The notes beneath the pieces were generated by a model. The model ran no database searches. It was not told the DNA's origin and saw nothing but the letters and a program-made list of their open reading frames with translations. Position numbers and translations under genes: made by a program. Positions 43,734-50,879 of a DNA stretch of 50,879 nucleotides are shown one piece after another. The first letter of the stretch is position 1. Each line of letters opens with the position of its first letter. The stretch is taken from the NCBI GenBank assembly GCA_031291845.1, contig JARLIH010000436.1, positions 1-50,879 of the forward strand, written 5' to 3'. Source of the DNA: Isosphaeraceae bacterium (GTDB lineage Bacteria; Planctomycetota; Planctomycetia; Isosphaerales; Isosphaeraceae).

Positions 43734-45314
43734 TCATGGCAGCAGGCGTTGCCCGACCGCGGTGTTCAGCCGGAGCATGCTGCGGCGGTGCCGGACGAGC
43801 ATGTCGCGGTACTGGCGGGCGGCCTCGTTGTATTCGCGCTGGGCGTTCAGGTAAACGATCGCCTCCTCTTCGCCCTGGGTGAAGAGGCGATAACCGTCGT
43901 CGCGCACGCGGGCCGCTGCCGGCAGGAGGCGACCTTCGATCCGTTCGACCGCCGCGCGCGTGAGCGCGTATTCCCGCTCGGCGTGACGCACCTCGTTGGC
44001 GACCTGCTGCTCGCGTTCGGCGAGCTCCACGTGCGATTGGCCGACGTTCACCACGGCGCGCTGGATGTTGCCCTGGTTGCGGTTGTACACGGGCAACGGG
44101 ACCGTGACGCCCAGGGCCCAAGACGTGGCGCTCAACCGGTTGAAAGGGGCGTTGTTCTGGTAGGTGTAGGGCTGATAGAGCACGTACACGTCGGACAGCC
44201 GGTTCGCGCGGGCGAGCTTCACTTCGGCTTCGGCACGCTGGATGCCGAGACGGTAGGCGACGACGTCAGGCCTGGCGTCGAGGGCCAACCGCGTGAGCCC
44301 CTCAAGGGGCGGGGGCGGCGGGAAGGTGTCGCGGACGGACCCGCGGAGCCGAAGCGCCTCGGCCTCGGCGGCGGGCATGTTCAGGAGGACGCCCAGGTTG
44401 TGCTTGGCCGTGCGAAGGGTTTCGTCGGCGTCCATCAGCTCGACCTCGGCGGCCTCGAAGAGCGCCTCGATGCGCGCGACGTCGGCGGCGGTCCGGGTGC
44501 CTCTCTCGAACATGCGGCGGGTCCGGTCGAGCAGGATGGCGAGCCCCTGGCGCGCGGCGCCGGCAAAGCGGATGGTCTCGCGCGCGCCCAGCACGTCGGT
44601 GTAGGCCGTATACAGGTTGTCGATCTGGAGCCGGACGGCGTCCTGGTACTGCGCTTCCAGGACCCGTTTTGCGCGGCAGGCGACGAGCGTTCGCGCCTTC
44701 CTCTTCTGTGTCACGTCGAGCGGATAGGTGATGTTGAGGTCGTACTGGGTCGGTCCCCCCGGGCGCTGGAGCGAATACGAACCGTACGGGATGAGCTGAC
44801 TGTCGGCGTAGAGGAGCGGGTTGGCGCGGAGGCTGGCGGTCAGGATGTCGGCCTGGGCCTGCGGCAGCTCGAATGCACGAGCGCGCAGGCCGAGGTTCTC
44901 GCGGGTGAGGCGCTCGATGGCCGCGTCGAGGGTGAGTCCGTCGGGCGGTCCTTCATCCTCGTGTCCGGCCGGGATCGCGAGCGGGCCGAACAAGGGGACC
45001 TCGCCCGGAGGCAGGCTGCCCGGCGCGGTGATTCCCTCCCGTTCCGGCACGCCCACGGGACGCTGACCCGGCTGAGTGATGGAGGACGGAACGCGGGGGG
45101 CGGACGGCCCGAGTCGTCCTCCCAGCGGCTCATCGCCGCCGACGGTCGCGCCGTCGAGGTGCCCCGAAAGTGCTCCGGGCGCCGGTCCCAGCATGGACCG
45201 CTCGCCACCGGGAGTGTCGGGGAGGTCAGACGGCAACGTGGGACTTTGAGCACGCACCGCGCGGGCGCACAGGAAAAGACAGACGACAAGGGAAAGCCGC
45301 CGGATATGAGACAC
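43734..45314 (-). CDS. czcC: TolC-family outer-membrane pore (CzcC-like)
   Basis: A 526-residue OEP protein. The GTG start at 45314 follows AGGAGG by 10 nt; a hydrophobic signal (RRLSLVVCLFLCARAVRAQ) ends in ARA-Q, fitting signal peptidase I. Residues 25-130 are a Pro/Gly-rich low-complexity segment not usual in TolC proteins. The OEP repeats follow, with LTLDAAIERLTRENLGLRARAFELPQAQADILTASLRANPLLY, then LYQPYTYQNNAPF and VPLPVYNRNQGNIQRA at the equatorial part. CzcC/CusC-type pores complete the RND efflux tripartite pump with the CzcB and CzcA genes that converge on it. Being on the opposite strand it must have its own promoter in 45315-45585. Confidence 0.9.
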   Translation of the reverse strand: MSHIRRLSLVVCLFLCARAVRAQSPTLPSDLPDTPGGERSMLGPAPGALSGHLDGATVGGDEPLGGRLGPSAPRVPSSITQPGQRPVGVPEREGITAPGSLPPGEVPLFGPLAIPAGHEDEGPPDGLTLDAAIERLTRENLGLRARAFELPQAQADILTASLRANPLLYADSQLIPYGSYSLQRPGGPTQYDLNITYPLDVTQKRKARTLVACRAKRVLEAQYQDAVRLQIDNLYTAYTDVLGARETIRFAGAARQGLAILLDRTRRMFERGTRTAADVARIEALFEAAEVELMDADETLRTAKHNLGVLLNMPAAEAEALRLRGSVRDTFPPPPPLEGLTRLALDARPDVVAYRLGIQRAEAEVKLARANRLSDVYVLYQPYTYQNNAPFNRLSATSWALGVTVPLPVYNRNQGNIQRAVVNVGQSHVELAEREQQVANEVRHAEREYALTRAAVERIEGRLLPAAARVRDDGYRLFTQGEEEAIVYLNAQREYNEAARQYRDMLVRHRRSMLRLNTAVGQRLLP

Positions 45315-45439
45315 CGCTCGGTCCCCTCCTGGGTCCGTCCCGGCCCGAGCCGTTCCGCCTTGGCCCTTAAACTTCCTGTTCCTCTGCCTTCTCATCGGAT
45401 CGGAATGGACGTCACCTCCGAACCCTTCGACCTCGATCT

Positions 45440-45468
45440 TTGTCTAAGTGCCCCAAAGGCGCTAGAGT
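45440..45468 (+). promoter_or_regulatory. Possible promoter of the small secreted protein gene
   Basis: TTGTCT at 45440-45445, a 17-nt spacer and TAGAGT at 45463-45468 (four of six each), 118 nt before the ATG at 45586, in the divergent region shared with the CzcC-like gene. Confidence 0.35.
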
Positions 45469-45585
45469 CGGCAAACTCAGCCTGGACCAAAAGCGACCGG
45501 CGAGCGTCCAAGAAAGGTCGATCAGGAACGTCTTCCTGTGTAGGATCAAGTGCACATTGCCACTCCTGGAACTGGAGGTGTCGCG

Positions 45586-45927
45586 ATGAGGACGCCAGGC
45601 GAGCGACGTTGTGTATGGCTTCGAGCATGGGGTTACCTAGGCATCGGGTTGGCCGTCGGTGGAACGTCTCTGGCCCAGGACGCAGGTCGAGGGGCGTGGC
45701 CGGTTTTACCGGCGCCGGGAGCAGGCGGGCTGCCGCCCTTCGCGCAACCTCAGCTCAAGCGGTTGCGGCTGACGGCCGGTGTAACCCGGTCGTATGACGC
45801 GTGCCTCGTCAAAGCGCCGACGGTCGACCCCCGTTTCGTTGTGCAGGCCCGTCCGATGGACGAACCGATGGTCGCGCCGTCCCGCGTCGCTGGTTTGTAC
45901 CGGGGCACGCTCGTGCCACGCCGCTGA
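45586..45927 (+). CDS. Small secreted hypothetical protein
   Basis: A 113-residue protein. The ATG at 45586 follows GGAGG by 7 nt. A signal peptide is likely (VWLRAWGYLGIGLAVGGTSLAQ, cleavage after Ala-Gln near 31). The mature part is Pro/Gly-rich at first (WPVLPAPGAGGLPPF) and then basic (QLKRLRLTAGVTRSYD, ending LYRGTLVPRR). No motif is recognised. It is divergent from the CzcC-like gene and might be part of the metal-efflux locus, for instance as a small periplasmic metal-binding protein, but it has a single Cys and no His cluster, so that is speculation. Confidence 0.6.
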   Translation: MRTPGERRCVWLRAWGYLGIGLAVGGTSLAQDAGRGAWPVLPAPGAGGLPPFAQPQLKRLRLTAGVTRSYDACLVKAPTVDPRFVVQARPMDEPMVAPSRVAGLYRGTLVPRR

Positions 45928-45949
45928 GCGGAGGAGATGGACCGCGCCG

Positions 45950-46069
45950 ATGCGGAGTGTCCCGCTCGGGTGGTCTGACGTCGACGCGGCCAACCTCGTG
46001 GACTGGTTCAACATCTACGTGTTGCCGGCGTCGTCGTTGGCTGCGGTGTGGGCCGCGTTCTGGAAGTAG
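45950..46069 (+). CDS. Possible 39-residue membrane peptide
   Basis: An ATG at 45950, 13-14 nt after GGAGGAG, opens a 39-residue frame ending with a hydrophobic helix (FNIYVLPASSLAAVWAAFW). It directly follows the small secreted protein gene. Spacing is long and no homologue is recalled, so this is only a possibility. Confidence 0.22.
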   Translation: MRSVPLGWSDVDAANLVDWFNIYVLPASSLAAVWAAFWK

Positions 46070-46499
46070 CAGAACATAGGGCTTCCATCGTCACAGAAAT
46101 CGATCGTTCGGGCGTCGCGATGCAAGCGGACTGATGAGGTTCCAACGTCGGTGCCCGCGTCTTGCCCCTCACTCGGCGCCGACTCTTATTATCGCGGATA
46201 CCGCAGGGATTGCGACTCCCAGCCGATGCTCATGCGTCGAGAGCTCGGGAGCAGTGCCCGATAATTGAGAAACGTGTTGACTGGACCCTCAAGTGGGGTC
46301 GGAATCTCGTTGTTGCGGCTGCGAGATTCCACGCAAAAGGCACGTTCGAGGTTCAATGTGCGAACCGGCCATGCAGAGTTTGGGAACGTATCGGTGGTGT
46401 CGGACCGAAGAAGGCAGGATTTCGCCGAACCCGCCGCATCGACGAGGAAGATCCGGTAGCTCGTCGCGCCGTCGACTTCCGGATGGTCGTGATGATCAC

Positions 46500-46690
46500 G
46501 GCGACGGCATCGTCGAGACCGTCCGCAACTTGAGCAAGGCGGAGAGTTGCGTACGGTATGCCTCTTCGTCGGGATTGAGTCGGATCGCCTCACGGATCTC
46601 GGCGATGGCGCCCTCGGGGTCTCCCTTCGGCCGGAGCAAGCTCGGCGCAATCAACTTCGGCGTTGTCGGACCGACTCGCGCAAAATGACT
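46500..46690 (-). pseudogene. TPR-domain fragment
   Basis: On the minus strand one frame gives GDPEGAIAEIREAIRLNPDE and then EAYRTQLSALLKL, a clear tetratricopeptide repeat and the first helix of a second unit. The frame has no start codon with a ribosome site and closes at a TGA shortly afterwards (about 46500). Only about one and a half repeats of what would normally be a multi-repeat protein remain, so this is a fragment. Confidence 0.45.
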
Positions 46691-46908
46691 TGCAAGGCAA
46701 AGTGACCGGAGTGAAAAATGGCCATCTGTGAGAGCGCCTTATGGCGGCCAGACCGCACGGTGTTCTGTGGTCGCGGCCTTTGCCGTCGCCTGGCTCGACA
46801 TGCTGCCGTGCAGCCCTTCGCCGCGAAGAGGATAGAGCCGACGCCTTGCCAGTCGCGGATGCGCGCAACGGAAAGGTTGAGCGAAGAAATCACCATGACG
46901 CAACTTGA

Positions 46909-47307
46909 GTGCTGTATACTGCAAAGGCCCACACCACGGGTGGCCGGGATGACGCCTCCCACAGCGACGACGGTCGCCTGGAGGTCAAGTTATCGTCTCC
47001 TGGCGCCTCGGGCACCAGCACCAACCCCGAAAAGCTCTTCGCCGCCGGTTGGTCGCCCTGTTTCCTCAGTGCGATGCGAATTGTCGCCGGCAAGAGGAAA
47101 GTCACGCTCCCGGCTGAGGTGGCCATCGACGCCGAGGTGGACCTGGGGACAACCCACGGCGCTTACGGCCTCGCGGCACGTCTCAACGTCAGCCTACCGG
47201 GCATGGAGCGTGAGGCTGCCCAGGCTCTGGTGGGCGCCGCGCACCAGGTGTGCCCGTACTCCTTCGCCACGCGCGGCAACATCGAGGTCGTGATCAACGT
47301 GGTCTGA
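46909..47307 (+). CDS. ohr: Organic hydroperoxide resistance protein Ohr (damaged 5' end)
   Basis: An OsmC/Ohr-family thiol peroxidase that reduces organic hydroperoxides with lipoylated partners. Both catalytic cysteines are present (Cys51 in SPCFLSA and Cys115 in QVCPYS, numbering from GTG 46909), together with Arg13 in GGRDD and Glu41 in NPEKLF. The C-terminus GNIEVVINVV is normal and total length is typical. The family usually begins MTxLEKVLYTAKAHTTGG. Here ATG ACG CAA CTT GAG at 46895-46909 supplies MTQLE in one frame, while VLYTAK is in another starting at 46909, so about one to four bases seem lost. The only in-frame start is GTG 46909, which has no ribosome site; expression may be poor. 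The next gene is an SDR 38 nt downstream. Confidence 0.85.
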   Translation: MLYTAKAHTTGGRDDASHSDDGRLEVKLSSPGASGTSTNPEKLFAAGWSPCFLSAMRIVAGKRKVTLPAEVAIDAEVDLGTTHGAYGLAARLNVSLPGMEREAAQALVGAAHQVCPYSFATRGNIEVVINVV

Positions 47308-47345
47308 AGGACGCACCAGAGAGACCTCGATGGAAGGAACGCATC

Positions 47346-48074
47346 ATGGGAACCGAGGCGAAGACGGCCATCGTGACGGGAGCCTCGCAAGGCCTCGGAG
47401 CTGGCATCGCAACAGCTTTTCTTGACCGAGGTTACCGGGTCGTCGCCAGCTCGCGCCATGTCTCGACGTCCGGGGCCTTCTCACCGGCAGACAATCTGGC
47501 CCTGGTGGATGGAGATATCGCCGATCCGCAGACCGCGAAAAAGATTGCCGAAGCCGCCATCGGCCGGTTCGGGTCGATCGACGCTCTTGTCAACAACGCG
47601 GGCATTTTCTTTACGAAACGGTTCACCGACTACACGGCCGAGGACTTTCGTTCCCTGGTCTCGACCAACCTCGAAGGATTCCTCTACCTCACCCAACTCG
47701 CGATCAAGCAGATGGTGTCGCAGAAGACCGGTGGGAGCGTCGTGACCATCACGGCGGCGCTGGTCGATAACCCGATTGCGGGCATGACCGCCGCGGTCCC
47801 CATGATCACCAAGGGTGGACTCAACGCCATCACCTACCACCTGGCGATGGAGTACGCGCGGGAGGGCATCCGTGTGAACGCCGTCGCCCCTGGAGTTGTG
47901 GCCACTCCGCTCCACAAGAACACGCCGGCGGATGTCATGAAAACGCTCTCGCCAATGGGCCGTGTTTCGACCGTGAAGGAAATCGCTGACGCGGTGCTGT
48001 ATTTGACGGAGGCCGAGACGGTGACCGGCGAGGTGCTCCACGTCGATGGCGGGGCGCACCGAGGTCACTGGTGA
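47346..48074 (+). CDS. SDR-family protein lacking the catalytic Ser and Tyr
   Basis: A 242-residue Rossmann-fold short-chain dehydrogenase/reductase. The ATG at 47346 follows AAGGA by 7 nt. TGASQGLG (11-18) is the cofactor loop; DGDIAD at 55-60 and NNAG at 83-86 are normal. At the active site the usual Ser...YxxxK reads SVVTITAALVDNPIAGM and then VPMITKGG: Lys156 is kept, the Tyr position is Pro152 and no Ser lies at the expected place (Leu139). Homologues with the same replacement exist in rhizobia and acidobacteria as far as I recall, next to a similar alcohol dehydrogenase, so the loss is a subfamily trait and not decay. The C-terminus ETVTGEVLHVDGGAHRGHW is typical. It is first in a tandem with the truncated adh at 48094, 19 nt away. 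Confidence 0.9.
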   Translation: MGTEAKTAIVTGASQGLGAGIATAFLDRGYRVVASSRHVSTSGAFSPADNLALVDGDIADPQTAKKIAEAAIGRFGSIDALVNNAGIFFTKRFTDYTAEDFRSLVSTNLEGFLYLTQLAIKQMVSQKTGGSVVTITAALVDNPIAGMTAAVPMITKGGLNAITYHLAMEYAREGIRVNAVAPGVVATPLHKNTPADVMKTLSPMGRVSTVKEIADAVLYLTEAETVTGEVLHVDGGAHRGHW

Positions 48075-48093
48075 TTCCATTCGGAGAAGGTCC

Positions 48094-48390
48094 ATGAGCG
48101 TCAAAGCCTGGGTTGCAACGGCGGCGAAGCAAAAGCTGGTTCTCCAGGACGTTGACCTCGGTCCACTCGGGTCCGAAAACGTGGAAGCCGCGGCCGAATA
48201 CTGTGGTCTTTGCCACTCGGATCTCTCGGTGTTAAACAACGCCTGCGACAACTCTCGATACCCTGCGATTCTCGTCCGCGAGGTTGTTGGCCGCGTCACG
48301 CTGGTAGGCGCCGCGACCAAGGAAGTGAAGTCTGGCCAGCGAGTCGGAGGTGGCTGGACCGCCGCGAGTTGTACGCACTTCCAGTGATGT
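48094..48390 (+). pseudogene. Truncated zinc-type alcohol dehydrogenase (Ahr/AdhA-like)
   Basis: An ATG at 48094 with GGAGAAGG upstream opens the N-terminal GroES-like domain of an MDR alcohol/aldehyde dehydrogenase: MSVKAWVATAAKQKL, then the catalytic zinc ligand CGLCHSDLSVLN (Cys37, His41). The GHE motif at 61-63, which is LGHEVIGRV in relatives, reads LVREVVGRV, so a conserved residue pair is lost. After GQRVGGGWTAASCTH the frame hits TGA at residue 98, exactly where the four-Cys structural zinc loop should begin. About 240 residues (nucleotide-binding domain) are missing, and downstream DNA is unrelated. It is a broken gene, probably cut at a recombination junction near 48385. Confidence 0.82.
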
Positions 48391-48497
48391 GTTTCAAATC
48401 CAGTCGCCACGATCTAAGCGTGTTAGAAAGTTCTTCGGCGTTCGTGCCGGAGGACATTCTTGTTACGCAAACGCGTGTTGGTTCGTCGCGGCAGAGC

Positions 48498-49373
48498 TCA
48501 TGGGGCGGGCTGGTAGATCTGGTCAACGGATGCTGCGGCGACGCCGAGTTCGTTGGCCACCGCGTCGACCGCGTGCTGGGCGACGTTGAGGTCTACCTGA
48601 CCGTCGGAGGTGAAGTGCGGTCCAATGTAGCGCTCGTAGTATCGCTGAACTTCATCACGGGTCAGCCGGTCGAGGAACAAGGCAATGTAGTCGACGGCCA
48701 ACTGAGGTTGTTCGGCGATCGTGAGAAGGGCTCGCTGGTTGGCCCGCACCAATGCCTGCAACGCTGGGTCGTCGAGCGGGATACGAGTGGGGTCCACGGC
48801 GATTCCCACGGTGGGGATCTGGAAGTGGTCGCCGACCCAGGAGAGGACCGAAAAGCCCTCCTCGCCGGCGACCTGTTCGGGCGCCAAGGTGCTACCCACG
48901 TAGGCCGCATCGATCGAACCGTCACGAAGGTGCCGCAGATCCATCTGGTAGTCACCCGGGGCTCGTACGACGCATTGCAGGTCGCGATCGGGGTCGAGAC
49001 CGTGTCTGCGCAGCACGATCCGCGCGAAACAGCCGGGTGCGGTGTGAGGTGGGTGGACCGCCAGTCGGCGCCCACGAAGATCATCCATCGATTTCACCCC
49101 GCCACACCCGAGGAACCAGAACAGCGGACGATGGGTGTTGACGGCCAGCACATTCCATGGGATGCCGTCGGTCAGCCGCGCCAGCAGGGCCCGGCCCAAA
49201 CCGATGGTTGCGCCACCACGCAGGCGCTCGGTCTCCCACCTGATTCCGTCGCGGACGGCGACGTGGACACCTTCATCCTCGAAATATCCCTCCTGATCGG
49301 CCACATACGCGATCAGTTCTTCGTGGATACCACGCCCGACGTAGGTCAGATCGATCGTGTGCATCGGTGGCAT
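48498..49373 (-). CDS. Orphan ABC-type substrate-binding protein (NMT1/SsuA-like), no signal peptide
   Basis: A 291-residue protein of the NMT1/THI5-like or TauA/SsuA periplasmic-binding fold: HEELIAYVADQEGYFEDEGV at the N-terminus, LAVNTHRPLFWFLGCGGVKSMDDLRGRRLAVHPPHTAPG, and GSIDAAYVGSTLAPEQVAGEEGF in the second lobe. It begins MPPMHTIDLTYVGRG with no signal peptide or lipobox, so it should stay in the cytoplasm unless export is cryptic. No permease or ATPase gene is nearby. It may be an enzyme of the same fold, such as a dihydroxyphthalate-decarboxylase-like protein. The ATG at 49373 has AAAGG only 2 nt upstream; ATG 49364 is the other candidate. It is 44 nt after the SDR at 49418 on the same strand, probably one operon. 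Confidence 0.8.
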   Translation of the reverse strand: MPPMHTIDLTYVGRGIHEELIAYVADQEGYFEDEGVHVAVRDGIRWETERLRGGATIGLGRALLARLTDGIPWNVLAVNTHRPLFWFLGCGGVKSMDDLRGRRLAVHPPHTAPGCFARIVLRRHGLDPDRDLQCVVRAPGDYQMDLRHLRDGSIDAAYVGSTLAPEQVAGEEGFSVLSWVGDHFQIPTVGIAVDPTRIPLDDPALQALVRANQRALLTIAEQPQLAVDYIALFLDRLTRDEVQRYYERYIGPHFTSDGQVDLNVAQHAVDAVANELGVAAASVDQIYQPAP

Positions 49374-49417
49374 AGCCTTTCTACCAATCTCGGACAGTGC
49401 GATCGTGCCCGCTCCGT

Positions 49418-50161
49418 TCAGTCCATTGCAAGGCCTCCGTTGACCGGAAGGTAGTGGCCGGTGGTGAAACCGGAATCCTCACTTGCAAGGAACGCCACCG
49501 TCTTGGCGACATCTTCGGGACGGACCAAGCGTCGCATCGGCGTGGCCGCGGCTAACTCGTGCATCCGCTCGGCAGTCAATTGCTCGGTCACCCTGGTTCC
49601 CTCCACCGTGGCCGGTGCGACGAGGTTGGCGGTGATCCCGTGCGGTGCCAGCTCCAAAGCGACGTAACGTACGAACTGGTCCAGGGCCGCCTTGGCGGTG
49701 CCCAGCGTGATCATGCCATCACGCGCACGACGCGACAGCCCGGTACTGAGATAGATCAGCCGACCGTATCCGCGCGAAACCATTCCCGGCACAACGGCCT
49801 TCGTTATCAGGAACGCGGCTCGCAGCTCGCTGTCCAGCTTGCCGCCGAGCTGCTCCCAGCTCAGATCGGCGAACGAGGTGATGGCAAACGGCGTCATCGC
49901 ATTGTGCACGAGCACGTCCGTCCCACCCCACCGCTGATCGATTTCATCGACCATGGCGGTGACGTCGTTCGGCACGGTGACGTCGGCTTTAATCGCCACG
50001 GCTTCGCCGCCGGCCGCGGCGATGTTCGCCACCACTTCCTCGGCCTGTGGCGCACTGGCGCGATGGTTCACGACCACCCGGTACCCGTGCTCGGCCAGAA
50101 CCAATGCAGTTGCCGCACCGATTCCCCGGCTGGCTCCCGTGATCAGGGCGACACGTACCAT
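49418..50161 (-). CDS. SDR-family protein with atypical active site
   Basis: A 247-residue SDR. The ATG at 50161 follows AGGAGG by 10 nt. TGASRGIG (9-16) binds NAD(P); the Asn motif reads VHNAM (85-89) instead of NNAG; Ser139-Thr140 in YLSTGLS is near the catalytic Ser position; and the lysine motif is MITLGTAKAALD with Lys157. Position Y-x3-K is Leu153, and the FabI/FabL position Y-x6-K is Met150, so no Tyr is available in either register. LAPHGITANLVAPATVEGTR, with the G-x-R, and the C-terminal TTGHYLPVNGGL are otherwise normal. Actinobacterial FabG-like proteins with LGTAKAALD are recalled; whether they are reductases is not known. It is first gene of a two-gene operon with the binding protein. 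Confidence 0.88.
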   Translation of the reverse strand: MVRVALITGASRGIGAATALVLAEHGYRVVVNHRASAPQAEEVVANIAAAGGEAVAIKADVTVPNDVTAMVDEIDQRWGGTDVLVHNAMTPFAITSFADLSWEQLGGKLDSELRAAFLITKAVVPGMVSRGYGRLIYLSTGLSRRARDGMITLGTAKAALDQFVRYVALELAPHGITANLVAPATVEGTRVTEQLTAERMHELAAATPMRRLVRPEDVAKTVAFLASEDSGFTTGHYLPVNGGLAMD

Positions 50162-50238
50162 CGTCCTTACCTCCTCCTTAGGACTGGCCTCTGTTCTGTC
50201 GAGGCCGCGGCGTCTGCTAACGATGACCAACAGGTATC

Positions 50239-50820
50239 TCATCGACTCCCGTGCTGTGCAATGGCCCAGAGGCGGAGGTCTCCGAAGAGTTGTGCAAGGG
50301 CGGCGGGCTGGTAGTGGGCGTTGAGGCCGCTGGGGTTGGGGAGGACCCAGGCGTGGCTGCCGCCGAAGGGGGCCTTTTGGAGGCCGACGCGGGCGCCTTT
50401 GATGCCGGAGACGACGCGGTAGGGGCCGATGCCGACGAAGGCGACGACGGTGGGGCGCCAGCGATTGACTTTGGCTTGGAGGCGCTGGCCGCCGGCGCGA
50501 AGTTCGTCGTCTGTAAGTTCATCGGCGCGGGCGGTGGCGCGTTCGACGATGTTGGTGATGCCGAATTTAAGGTCGAGAAGGAGGGATTCTTCAAAGGGTG
50601 AGAAGAGGCGCGGGGTGAAGCCGCCGCCGTGGAGGGCGGGCCAGAAGCGGTTGCCGGGGCGGCCGAAGTGGCGGCCGATGGCGGCGGTGTAGAGGCCGGG
50701 GTTGATGCCGGCGAAGAGGACGATGAGGTTTTTGGCTGCGAGATCCGGGACGAGCTTGTTGTGCGCGGCGAGGAGCTGGGCTTTGGTGGGTTTCCAGGGG
50801 ATGGGCAATGTCCGATTCAT
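50239..50820 (-). CDS. mug: G/U mismatch-specific DNA glycosylase (Mug type)
   Basis: About 193 residues of the uracil-DNA glycosylase superfamily, family 2. GINPG at 38-42 contains the Asn that activates water, GRHFGRPGNRFW (49-60) is the Mug-type insertion that senses the opposite guanine, and NPSGLNAHY closes the active site near residue 165. It removes uracil or thymine from G mismatches and ethenocytosine in DNA. The ATG at 50820 is chosen because the alignment starts here and AAGGGA lies 9 nt upstream; an ATG at 50877 would add 19 residues. The stop is 77 nt from the next gene's start, so it may share a promoter with the SDR on the same strand. The 5' side is close to the window edge. 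Confidence 0.93.
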   Translation of the reverse strand: MNRTLPIPWKPTKAQLLAAHNKLVPDLAAKNLIVLFAGINPGLYTAAIGRHFGRPGNRFWPALHGGGFTPRLFSPFEESLLLDLKFGITNIVERATARADELTDDELRAGGQRLQAKVNRWRPTVVAFVGIGPYRVVSGIKGARVGLQKAPFGGSHAWVLPNPSGLNAHYQPAALAQLFGDLRLWAIAQHGSR

Positions 50821-50879
50821 GGGGTGGCGTCCCTTGAGGGTATTCCGTCCTCGGCCGTCGTTGACTTTTGTGGCCATAG

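Larger units (their letters stand above)
45928..46894. other. Low-coding region with gene remnants
   Basis: Nearly 1 kb without an intact gene. A possible 39-residue frame (45950-46069) and a TPR-like fragment on the minus strand (about 46500-46690) are listed separately. Between about 46100 and 46500 the minus strand has an open frame containing ATSYRIFLVDAAGSAK, which reads like protein but matches no family I know and has no start. Base composition is less GC-rich than in the flanks. It looks like a decayed or recombined interval. Confidence 0.45.

Noticed and set aside
43749..45797. A long plus-strand frame opposite the CzcC-like gene.
   Set aside because: It opposes a convincing TolC-family gene and lacks any motif.

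Overview
The window reads as a high-GC planctomycete chromosome segment, most like the Isosphaeraceae. The evidence is a DUF1501 gene next to a PSCyt1/DUF1549/DUF1553 cytochrome-like gene, two exported proteins with the planctomycete N-terminal motif of the LEDRLAL / LEGRQLL type, and several large hypothetical secreted proteins. No rRNA, tRNA, CRISPR array or intact insertion sequence was found.

Layout. 1-3.2 kb: the 3' part of a very glycine-rich repeat protein, a glycine-tailed RRM RNA-binding protein with a clear terminator, and a small unknown gene. 3.2-7.2 kb (minus): an ackA-xfp operon (acetate kinase, phosphoketolase). 7.4-8.1 kb: a decayed sulfotransferase gene. 8.3-14.6 kb (plus): a yhiI-rbbA-yhhJ type export system followed by an RssA-like patatin, facing a TolC-family gene. 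16.5-20.6 kb: a large alpha/beta hydrolase and glgX. 20.6-27.0 kb (minus): an operon of NTF2-like protein, HlyD-type adaptor, two DevC-like permeases and an ATPase fused to a cyclic-nucleotide-binding-like domain, plus a secreted unknown. 27.2-34.4 kb (minus): planctomycete surface and cytochrome-type genes and an Rpn-like nuclease. 34.5-38.4 kb: a small membrane protein, a Lys/Ala/Glu heptad-repeat protein and a VWA-domain membrane protein. 38.8-45.3 kb: a CzcB-CzcA heavy-metal RND pump with a convergent CzcC-like gene. 45.6-50.9 kb: a patchwork of small, broken or apparently acquired genes (Ohr with a damaged start, two SDRs lacking catalytic residues, a truncated alcohol dehydrogenase, an orphan binding protein, Mug glycosylase).

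The most interesting signal is in non-coding DNA. The ackA-xfp operon, the yhiI-rbbA-yhhJ operon and the NTF2/HlyD/DevC/DevA operon are each preceded by the same arrangement: a sigma70-like promoter with an 18-nt spacer, then a 6-bp hairpin of the form NNGCUC-(5 nt)-GGGCNN whose outer pairs differ but stay paired, then a strong GC-rich terminator with a U run, ending 53-80 nt before the first start codon. This looks like a family of roughly 80-nt terminated leader RNAs (riboswitch, attenuator or sRNA) that I cannot match to a known class. It would link fermentative acetyl-phosphate metabolism with two export systems.

Functionally, 3-21 kb resembles a stress or low-oxygen module: acetyl-phosphate and ATP production, glycogen debranching, lipid hydrolysis and envelope export. 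Start codons were chosen from Shine-Dalgarno spacing and family alignment from memory. No database search was possible.
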